Positions 1-5,537 of a DNA stretch of 5,537 nt are shown here, one piece after another. The notes below the pieces were generated by a model. The model did no database searches. It was not told where the DNA came from and saw only the letters and a program-made list of their open reading frames with translations. The DNA comes from Burkholderiales bacterium (GTDB taxonomy: Bacteria > Pseudomonadota > Gammaproteobacteria > Burkholderiales > SG8-39): positions 1 to 5,537 of the forward strand of contig JAQSVY010000115.1 of NCBI GenBank assembly GCA_029266935.1, written 5' to 3'. Each line of letters opens with the position of its first letter. Positions within the stretch are counted from its first letter, which is position 1. The position numbers and the translations under genes are program-made.

Positions 1-30
1 GGGCTCTCCGTTTTCCTCAGACCTTGATGA

Positions 31-651
31 TCAAGCAATCGTACGCGCCACGGCAAGCAGCTCGTCGTCGGACGGAAACTTGCCGATGCCGGCGAGACCA
101 TCCGTGCATTCGATGTGCGCCCAGCGCACGATTCCGTCGCGGTCGATGAGGAACTGCCCCTTGAGCTGCGGCCACTGGCGGTCGATATCGCGCAGGTCCG
201 CGGCCGTGCGCTGGAAGCCGTCCCTTCGATCGAGGAGGTCGCCGACCTCCGCCATCGGCAGCGGCTCGGGAAGCTCGCCGGAGGGGTTGAGCCGCAGGGC
301 GCCGAGCTCGCTCATCAGCTCATCGGTCACCTCCAGGCGCGGTAGCGCGTAGGCGCGATGCGTCACCAGGAATGGATCGGCGACGAGCGCGACGCGCGCC
401 GGGCGGTACTTGAAGTAGAGCCTGGCGTTATCGAGCTCGGTGGCGACCACGGCGAGCGTTTCGACCCCCCGCTCGCGGAGCTTTTCCTGCGTGCCGCCGA
501 GTTGCGCGATATTGCGGCGGCAGAAGGGGCAGTACAGGCCGACGAAGATGGCGAGCAGCAGGTGGCTCCTGCCGCGATAGTCCGCGAGCGAGATCTCTCC
601 CTCGCGATGCACCGCAGGCAGTGTGAAGTCAGGTGCAGGTTTGCCGATCAT
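31..651 (-). CDS. AhpC/TSA (peroxiredoxin-like, thioredoxin-fold) protein
   Basis: A 206-residue cytoplasmic thioredoxin-fold protein of the AhpC/TSA redoxin group. The N-terminus GKPAPDFTLP (3-12) is the classic opening of this family. It is followed by SLADYRGR (21-28), a core strand LLLAIFVGLY (31-40) and the active-site motif C41-P-F-C44, then VETLAVVA (63-70) and LYFKYRP (78-84). The C-terminal strand pair LKGQFLIDRDGIVRWAHIE (163-181) is also typical, and C182 follows it. C41-Pro matches the Cys-Pro of typical peroxiredoxins, while the CxxC spacing looks like thioredoxin, so it could be a thiol peroxidase or a disulfide reductase. No signal peptide or lipobox is present, which argues against a TlpA/ResA-type periplasmic protein. 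It is the last gene seen in the operon, 10 nt after the cyclase stop, and ends with TGA 30 bases from the window edge. Fold is certain; biochemical role is not. Confidence 0.9.
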   Translation of the reverse strand: MIGKPAPDFTLPAVHREGEISLADYRGRSHLLLAIFVGLYCPFCRRNIAQLGGTQEKLRERGVETLAVVATELDNARLYFKYRPARVALVADPFLVTHRAYALPRLEVTDELMSELGALRLNPSGELPEPLPMAEVGDLLDRRDGFQRTAADLRDIDRQWPQLKGQFLIDRDGIVRWAHIECTDGLAGIGKFPSDDELLAVARTIA

Positions 652-659
652 GGGATCCG

Positions 660-663
660 TCCT
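660..663 (-). promoter_or_regulatory. Ribosome binding site for the AhpC/TSA gene, deciding its start
   Basis: AGGA lies 8 nt before the ATG at 651-649 and overlaps the TAG stop of the cyclase gene (CTAGGA). The reading frame stays open far upstream to about 999, but that part is only a shadow of the cyclase TPR region and is Ser/Arg/Pro-rich. The AGGA spacing and the family-typical N-terminus MIGKPAPDFTL both support the ATG at 651. Confidence 0.5.
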
Positions 664-3652
664 AGCAGAGGAAGGGTAATACGACGAGCGAGTCGCGATC
701 CAGCCCGGCCCGCTCGGAGACTTCCGCCGCCTTGATGAGGTGGCGCTCCGCCTCCGCCGCGTCGCCCTGGTCGAGGAAGAGCGTGGCGAGGCCGTCGTAG
801 CAGGGAAAGAGGAGCTGCGGCTCACCGATATCCTCGGCGAGCGCGAGGGCTTCGCGATAGTAGTCCAGCGCCTTGGCGGGATCGCCGTGGCACTGGTGAA
901 TCTGCCCCAGCACGATGAGGGGCACCGCGAGGTGGTCGAGCTGGCCGAGCCGGCGGTCGAGGGCGATCGCCGCTTCGGCGGCGTGCAGGCCCTCGGCATC
1001 GCAGCGGTCGGTGAGCGCGCAGTACGCTACCGCCAGATTGGCGTAGAGGCGCGACTGGAAGCCGACGTCGCCGATTTTCTTGGCGGTTTCCAGCCCGGTC
1101 AGGCAAGTGTCGATTGCATGGCGGGGATCGAGGCTCGCGTAAAGGACGCCCAGGTTGGCATAGCTGCGGCAAGCCGCCTGGAGCAGGCCATGCTCGAGGG
1201 CGATGCGCACGCTGCGCTCGATGTGCGCCACCGCCTCCTGGTTGCGGTTGAGCCGTGCCAACGCCACTCCGAGCGTGTTCAGCGCCTGCGCCACGGCGAC
1301 GGCGGCTTCGCCGCGGGCGGAGCGTTCCGCGCACGCCAGGGCGCGCTCGGCCCAGTCCACCGCGGACGCATTGTCTCCGCTGCGGAAAGCGAGGCGGCCC
1401 ATCTCCTGGTAGAGCTGCGCGCGCTCGATCGGGTCGCTGTCCGCGTCGAGCAGCGCGAGGCCTTCGCGGAAGCAGGCAAGGCCGCGCTCGCGCTCGCCGG
1501 CGTCCCAATGCAGCGCGCCGACCTTGCGGGACAGGCGGGTGCGGGTTGCCCGGTCTGCGGCCTGACGCACGATATCGTAGTGCTCCAGCGCCTCGCGCCG
1601 CCGGCCCGTCAGGCCGAGGAGGTCGCCGAGGCGCTCGTGCAAGTCGGACATCTCACCTTCGCAGTCTTCGCAGCCCTGAAGGGCCGACAAGGCGCGCTGG
1701 AAATGCCGTAGCGCGTCGTCGTTCGCATAGACGCCGCGCGCCCAGTCGCCGGCGGCCACCAGGTAGCGAGCGCCGCGCGGCGGATCATCGCTCAGGCTGA
1801 GATGGTGGCCGAGCGCTTCGAGTTCCTCGAGCCGCTCCGGATGGGAGCTATGCAGCCGCTCGAGCTCGCGCCCGGCGCGGCCGTGCAGCGCCGCCCTGCG
1901 GCTTTGCAGCAGGTTGTGGTACGCCACATCATGGAGCAGGGCGTGGGTAAAACGGAAGCTGCCGCCGGCATGCGCCTCGAGCAGGCCGGCGCCGCACAGC
2001 TCTTCGAGGATCGGTTGCACGTCGGCGACGGCGCTGCCGATCCGCGTGAGAAAGGCGGGGTCGAAGACCGGGCCAAGCACCGCCGCCTCCTGCAGGTAGC
2101 GGCGCGCAGCCGGAGGGAGGCGATCGATGCGGGAAAGCAGCAGCCCCTCGATGGTGGCCGGGATGTCGCGCTGCATGGCCTCCTGCGAGCACGTCCAGTG
2201 CCCGCCCTGCTCGCGCGCGAGGACGCCGCGGGCGATCAGGCCGCGCGCCAGCTCCTCCAGGTAGAACGGGTTGCCAGCCGAGCGCTCCACCATCTCCTTC
2301 TGCAGGGGCGCCGGCAGCGCCGTGTCGAAGAACGCGGCCAGGATGGCGCCGGTATCGTCCGCCGAGAGCGGCGCCAGGTGCACGACTCGCTGCGCGGCGC
2401 GCGCCGCCGCCAGCCCCGCGCAGTGCGGCCGGCAGGTGGCGAGCAGCATGAGCGGGCGGTCCGCCAGCCAGTCGGCGAGCTGGCGCAAACCCTCGACCGA
2501 TGCCGTGTCCGCCCAGTGCAGGTCCTCGACGACCAGAAGCAGCGGGCCCTGGGCGAGCCTGCGCTCCAGCACTATTTTCAGCATCGCCAGGATCTGGCGG
2601 CTGAGCCTTTCGGGCTCGATGCCGTGCACCGGGTCGGCGGGGGCGAGGCCCAGCACATAGCCCAGCATCGGCGCCACGCCGAGCGCCTCTTCGTCGCCGG
2701 CGCCGAGCGCGCGCAAGCCCTCCTCGATCTTTTGCCGCGCCACCTCGAGCGTGTCGCCCGGGGACACGCCGTAGGCGTCGCGGAAGAACTTCGCAATGAC
2801 GCCGTAGGGCGGCTCGCCGAGGGGCGAGCAGACCGCCCGGCGCACGGTGATCGCCGTGGCGCCGCCGCTCCTGCCGGGCTGCAGGCGCGAGAGAAACTCC
2901 GCCACGAGTCGGGACTTGCCGGCGCCCGCCTCGCCCGAGAGCCCGACGACCTGGGCCTGGCCCGCGCGCGCGCCCTCGAGCGCGGCGCTGAGCTGGGCGA
3001 GCTCTGCCTGCCGACCGACGAGCGGGCACGAAAGGCCGAGCGATTGGAGACCGCGGGCGGAGCGCGGCTCGTCGGCATGGCCGAGAAGGCGATAGACGGA
3101 GAGGGGCTCAGCCTTCCCCTTGAGCGCGACGTCGCCTGCCGGCGCGAAGGCGAAGGCGTGCTGCGCGAGCAGGTAGGTGGGCCGGCTGACGAGCGTTTCC
3201 CCCGGGCGGGCGGCGGACTGAAGCCGCGCCGCCGTGTTCACGGCGTCCCCAGTCACCGCGTAGCTCGCCTGGGCGTCCGAGCCCAGCCGGCCGGCCACCA
3301 CGCGCCCGGTGTTCACGCCGATGTGCAGCTCGAGGCGGCTTCCCAGCCTGCGCTGCCAGCGCGCGCTGAGCCCGGCCGCGGCCCGGTGCATGCCGAGCGC
3401 CGCGTGCATCGCCCGCTCCGGGTCATCCTCGTGCGCGTGCGGCGCGCCGAATACGGCCACGACTGCGTCGCCGATGAACTTCTCGATGAAGGCGCCAAGC
3501 GGCTCGAGAACGCCGCGCATCGCGTCGAAAAGCTCGCCCTGCAGCGCGCGCACGTCCTCCGGGTCGAGCTGCTCGGCGAGCGAGGTGAATCCCGACAGGT
3601 CCGCGAACAGCACCGTGACGGCGCGGCGATCGGCCTCTTGCGAGGCGCCCAT
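662..3652 (-). CDS. Class III adenylate/guanylate cyclase fused to STAND/AAA ATPase and TPR repeats
   Basis: A 996-residue soluble signalling protein with no membrane segment or signal peptide. The N-terminal class III cyclase domain (about 10-190) carries metal-binding D18 (FADLSGFT) and D62 (FIGDAVVAVFG), the adenine-recognising K58, transition-state N139 and R143 (GDAVNTAAR) and a LKGKAEP segment (177-183). These residues point to an active adenylate cyclase making cAMP, although the second base-recognition position is A132. Next is a STAND/AAA-type ATPase (about 210-470) with Walker A GEAGAGKS (240-247), Walker B LLLVVEDLHWAD (371-382), R408 after a sensor-like strand, and GNPFYLEEL (460-468). 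A winged-helix-like part follows, with FRFTHALLHDVAY (566-578). The rest (about 640-980) holds eight or nine TPR-like repeats, for example near 741-776, 783-820, 904-942 and 944-980. There is no DNA-binding HTH, unlike MalT/LAL regulators of similar build. The ATG lies 1 nt after the dehydrogenase stop with no good ribosome binding site. The activating ligand or partner is unknown. Confidence 0.95.
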   Translation of the reverse strand: MGASQEADRRAVTVLFADLSGFTSLAEQLDPEDVRALQGELFDAMRGVLEPLGAFIEKFIGDAVVAVFGAPHAHEDDPERAMHAALGMHRAAAGLSARWQRRLGSRLELHIGVNTGRVVAGRLGSDAQASYAVTGDAVNTAARLQSAARPGETLVSRPTYLLAQHAFAFAPAGDVALKGKAEPLSVYRLLGHADEPRSARGLQSLGLSCPLVGRQAELAQLSAALEGARAGQAQVVGLSGEAGAGKSRLVAEFLSRLQPGRSGGATAITVRRAVCSPLGEPPYGVIAKFFRDAYGVSPGDTLEVARQKIEEGLRALGAGDEEALGVAPMLGYVLGLAPADPVHGIEPERLSRQILAMLKIVLERRLAQGPLLLVVEDLHWADTASVEGLRQLADWLADRPLMLLATCRPHCAGLAAARAAQRVVHLAPLSADDTGAILAAFFDTALPAPLQKEMVERSAGNPFYLEELARGLIARGVLAREQGGHWTCSQEAMQRDIPATIEGLLLSRIDRLPPAARRYLQEAAVLGPVFDPAFLTRIGSAVADVQPILEELCGAGLLEAHAGGSFRFTHALLHDVAYHNLLQSRRAALHGRAGRELERLHSSHPERLEELEALGHHLSLSDDPPRGARYLVAAGDWARGVYANDDALRHFQRALSALQGCEDCEGEMSDLHERLGDLLGLTGRRREALEHYDIVRQAADRATRTRLSRKVGALHWDAGERERGLACFREGLALLDADSDPIERAQLYQEMGRLAFRSGDNASAVDWAERALACAERSARGEAAVAVAQALNTLGVALARLNRNQEAVAHIERSVRIALEHGLLQAACRSYANLGVLYASLDPRHAIDTCLTGLETAKKIGDVGFQSRLYANLAVAYCALTDRCDAEGLHAAEAAIALDRRLGQLDHLAVPLIVLGQIHQCHGDPAKALDYYREALALAEDIGEPQLLFPCYDGLATLFLDQGDAAEAERHLIKAAEVSERAGLDRDSLVVLPFLC

Positions 3653-3653
3653 G

Positions 3654-4805
3654 TCAGAAGGAGCGCGGCAGGCCGAGCACGTGCTCGGCGAGATAGGAGA
3701 GGATCAGGTTGGTCGAGATCGGGGCAACGAGGTACAGGCGGGTCTCCCGGAATTTCCTCTCGATGTCGTACTCGGCGGCGAAGCCGAAGCCGCCGTGGGT
3801 CTGTAGGCAGGCATTCGCCGCTTCCCAGGAGGCCTTCGCCGCGAGGTGCTTGGCCATGTTCGCTTCCGCACCGCAGTTTTTCCGACCGTCGAAAAGCGAA
3901 GCAGCCTTGTAGCGCATCAGGTTCGCGGCCTCTATCTCCATGTACGCCTCGGCGATCGGGAACTGGATGCCCTGATTCTGGCCGATCGGGCGGTCGAACA
4001 CGACCCGATCTTTCGAGTAGGCGGTCGCTTTCTCGACGAACCAGTAGCCGTCCCCGATGCATTCCGCGGCGATGAGGATGCGCTCGGCATTGAGGCCATC
4101 CAGGATGTAGCGGAATCCCTTGCCCTCCTCGCCGATCAGGTTCTCCGCCGGCACCTCCAGGTTGTCGATGAACACCTGGTTGGTCTCGTGGTTCACCATG
4201 TTGCGGATCGGGCGCACGTCGAGGCCCTTGCTCTTGGTGTCGACGAGGAAGATCGACATGCCGTCGGACTTCTTCGCGACCTCGCCGATGGGTTTGGTTC
4301 TGGCCAGAAGAATCATCAGCTCCGAGTGCTGCAGGCGCGAGGTCCAGACCTTCTGCCCGTTGATGACGTAGCGATCGCCTTTCTTCACCGCCACGGTCTT
4401 GATCTTGGTCGTGTCCGTGCCGGCGGTGGGTTCGGTGACGCCCATCGCCTGCAGGCGCAGCTCGCCCGAGGCGATTCTGGGCAGGTAGTGCTTCTTCTGC
4501 TGCGCCGAGCCGTGTCGCAGCAGCGTGTTCATGTTGTACATCTGGCCGTGGCAGCAGCCGGCGTTGCCGCCGGAGCGCGTCACTTCCTCCATGATCACCG
4601 TCGCCTCGGTGAGCGAGAGCCCCGAGCCGCCGTATTCCTCGGGGATGAGCGCGGACATCCATCCTGCCTCGGTGAGCGCGTTCACGAAGGCCTCGGGAAA
4701 GGCGCGCTTCTCGTCGATCTCCTGCCAGTACGCCGAGTCGAACTTCGTGCAGAGCGAGCGCACCGCGTCGCGCAGCTCGGGAAAATTGTCGCGCGCCAGG
4801 TTCAC
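3654..4805 (-). CDS. Acyl-CoA dehydrogenase (FAD-dependent, FadE/IVD-like fold)
   Basis: Flavoprotein of the acyl-CoA dehydrogenase family, expected to oxidise an acyl-CoA to the 2,3-enoyl-CoA and pass electrons to electron-transfer flavoprotein in the cytoplasm. The 383 residues are full family length. Order of landmarks: N-terminal helical domain with LIPEEYGGSG (53-62); the FAD/substrate signature MGVTEPTAGTD (121-131); QKVWTS (151-156) in the beta domain; C-terminal helical domain with LNAERILIA (238-246), RVVFDRPIGQNQGIQ (267-281) and LQTHGGFGF (334-342). The usual catalytic Glu of the YEGT-type motif is P362 (in VAPIST), but E241 sits where isovaleryl-CoA dehydrogenase has E254, so it is the likely base. 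The GTG start is inferred from the 4-nt GTGA overlap with the upstream stop; no strong ribosome binding site is seen, which suggests translational coupling. Substrate unknown; the neighbour suggests a branched or dicarboxylic acyl-CoA, which is only inference. Confidence 0.93.
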   Translation of the reverse strand: MNLARDNFPELRDAVRSLCTKFDSAYWQEIDEKRAFPEAFVNALTEAGWMSALIPEEYGGSGLSLTEATVIMEEVTRSGGNAGCCHGQMYNMNTLLRHGSAQQKKHYLPRIASGELRLQAMGVTEPTAGTDTTKIKTVAVKKGDRYVINGQKVWTSRLQHSELMILLARTKPIGEVAKKSDGMSIFLVDTKSKGLDVRPIRNMVNHETNQVFIDNLEVPAENLIGEEGKGFRYILDGLNAERILIAAECIGDGYWFVEKATAYSKDRVVFDRPIGQNQGIQFPIAEAYMEIEAANLMRYKAASLFDGRKNCGAEANMAKHLAAKASWEAANACLQTHGGFGFAAEYDIERKFRETRLYLVAPISTNLILSYLAEHVLGLPRSF

Positions 4806-5515
4806 GGCTTGAGATGCCGCGAGGCTTCTTCCTCGATGCGCAGCCAGACTTCCTCGGCCATCGGCTGCCGCGACTCCTCGAGGAGGTGACCGACCAGGCC
4901 GACCGCCCGCGCCATGACCCCGAGGCCGCGCACCGCGCGCCAGTCGAGGCCGAGTTCGCAGGCCAGAGCGCCGATCGCGCCGGTGGCGTTCAGGGTGAGC
5001 TGCTTCGCTTGGGCGATTTGCTCCATGGCGCGGCAGTACTTCCCGTAGAAGCCGGTCTCGCGGGCGATTTCGAACAGCCGCCGGGTGCGCGGGTCGACCG
5101 GCTTGTGTAAAGGATGGCCGAGGCCCGGCACGCGTTTGTATTTCTGCAATATCTCTTCAGGGGTGCTTTCGGAGAGCATCTTTGCGACGCCCTCGGTGGA
5201 GCCGACGAAGACGCTGCCCAGGCCGCACAGGCCGGCGGCGACCGCCGCCTGCATCGCCTCCGGCGCACCGAGGTAGGTGAGGCGCGCGGCGAGCGCGCTC
5301 GGCGTCACGCCGTGCTCCACGAGCGTCACGACCATGGCGTTGAAAAGCTTCGACTCCTTCGCGTCGGGCACGCGCCCGGTGAGCTCGAAGAAGGCCATGT
5401 CGCCCAGGTTGAGATGACCGAGGATCTCCCCGGGGAGATCCTTGCCGCGCACCACGATGCGCTCGGCGGTGCTCCAGCCCATCTCGGAGCGGATCGGTTG
5501 TCGTCGTTTGGTCAC
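4802..5515 (-). CDS. Citryl-CoA lyase-like protein (citrate synthase superfamily, short form)
   Basis: Small cytoplasmic member of the citrate synthase superfamily, resembling the stand-alone citryl-CoA lyases that cleave citryl-CoA to acetyl-CoA and oxaloacetate. Visible landmarks in the 237 residues: an N-terminal IVVRGKDL segment (20-27), H68 in LVEHG, the AAG turn at 93-95, the signature GLGHPLHKPVDPR (131-143, with H134 and the CoA/substrate-type DPR), then LNATGAIGA (175-183) and the C-terminal MARAVGLVGHLLEE (201-214). H134 matches E. coli citrate synthase H305. The H264 position reads Val/Phe (103-104) and the D362 position reads T178, so activity cannot be assumed. The start used is GTG at 5515; it has no clear Shine-Dalgarno, and the frame stays open to the window edge, so the true start may lie upstream, or at the ATG of residue 12 (5482). 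Its stop overlaps the next gene's start by 4 nt. Fold assignment is firm; the substrate is unknown. Confidence 0.85.
   Translation of the reverse strand: MTKRRQPIRSEMGWSTAERIVVRGKDLPGEILGHLNLGDMAFFELTGRVPDAKESKLFNAMVVTLVEHGVTPSALAARLTYLGAPEAMQAAVAAGLCGLGSVFVGSTEGVAKMLSESTPEEILQKYKRVPGLGHPLHKPVDPRTRRLFEIARETGFYGKYCRAMEQIAQAKQLTLNATGAIGALACELGLDWRAVRGLGVMARAVGLVGHLLEESRQPMAEEVWLRIEEEASRHLKP
5421..5442. repeat. Perfect 22-bp palindrome inside the lyase-like gene
   Basis: The half-site AGGATCTCCCC is followed directly by its exact reverse complement, giving 22 bp of uninterrupted dyad symmetry centred on CCCCGGGG. It lies within the first ~10% of the citryl-CoA lyase-like gene, covering roughly codons 25-32. 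In mRNA it could fold into a 9-bp stem with a CCGG tetraloop. Whether it is a protein-binding site, an RNA hairpin or a coincidence of codon choice cannot be told from one sequence. Confidence 0.6.
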
Positions 5516-5537
5516 GTTGCGGATGATACCTAGCTGG

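Noticed and set aside
1..34. Possible terminator or downstream ribosome binding site after the last gene, and the short dyad TTGAT-G-ATCAA over its stop codon.
   Set aside because: The dyad arms are only 5 bp with no GC-rich stem or T-run. GAGGA and GGAGA on the minus strand near the edge could serve a following gene, but no start codon is inside the window, so neither can be supported.
234..250. Inverted repeat GGAGGTC-GCC-GACCTCC within the AhpC/TSA gene.
   Set aside because: Seven-bp arms are common by chance in GC-rich coding DNA; it has no T-tract and lies mid-gene, so it is not a terminator.
652..999. An N-terminal extension of the AhpC/TSA gene to a start at 999, making a 322-residue protein.
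   Set aside because: The extra 116 residues are Ser/Arg/Pro-rich shadow of the cyclase TPR coding region. The family-typical N-terminus and AGGA site support the start at 651.
740..1711. A 323-codon open frame on the plus strand opposite the TPR region.
   Set aside because: It mirrors the helical TPR repeats of the minus-strand gene and shows no domain or convincing start signal.
1802..4075. A 757-codon open frame on the plus strand.
   Set aside because: It is antisense to the cyclase and the dehydrogenase, has Arg/Ala/Gly-rich low-complexity translation and no recognisable domain. It is typical of the shadow frames produced by high GC at third codon positions.
3313..4662. A 449-codon minus-strand frame spanning the dehydrogenase-cyclase junction.
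   Set aside because: It is out of frame with both genes and its translation is Arg/Pro/His-rich with no motif; the two real frames are intact with no sign of frameshift.
3846..4889. A 347-codon open frame on the plus strand opposite the dehydrogenase.
   Set aside because: No family motif; the opposite strand encodes a complete, well-conserved dehydrogenase over the same bases.

Overview
The window is dense, GC-rich bacterial chromosome. All four recognisable genes lie on the minus strand and read from the right edge to the left. High GC, codon use and gene types (citryl-CoA lyase-like protein, FadE-type acyl-CoA dehydrogenase, cyclase/ATPase/TPR regulator) fit a proteobacterium, most likely a betaproteobacterium of the Burkholderiales type. 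That placement is inference from style; no phylogenetic marker is present. There is no mobile element, CRISPR array, tRNA or rRNA.

Layout in transcription order: (1) 5515-4802, a small citrate-synthase-superfamily protein of the citryl-CoA lyase type; (2) 4805-3654, an acyl-CoA dehydrogenase whose GTG start overlaps the stop of gene 1 by 4 nt; (3) 3652-662, a 996-residue class III nucleotide cyclase fused to a STAND/AAA-type ATPase and a long TPR tail, starting 1 nt after the stop of gene 2; (4) 651-31, a 206-residue AhpC/TSA (peroxiredoxin/thioredoxin-like) protein, starting 10 nt after the stop of gene 3. The junctions are so tight that the four genes are almost certainly one operon. Its promoter lies at or beyond the right edge, and only 30 bases remain after the last gene.

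The operon joins two CoA-ester enzymes to a large intracellular signalling ATPase/cyclase and a thiol redox protein. A plausible reading, which is inference, is a catabolic module for an unknown acyl-CoA substrate with built-in sensing (cAMP made under control of the STAND/TPR part) and redox protection. Both enzymes have displaced or missing textbook catalytic residues. The lyase-like protein keeps one citrate-synthase catalytic His (H134) but has Thr where the catalytic Asp should be. The dehydrogenase has Pro at the usual C-terminal Glu position but a Glu (E241) at the alternative position used by isovaleryl-CoA and long-chain acyl-CoA dehydrogenases. The long open frames on the plus strand are GC-driven shadows of these genes. 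A perfect 22-bp palindrome inside the first gene is the only notable non-coding structure seen.
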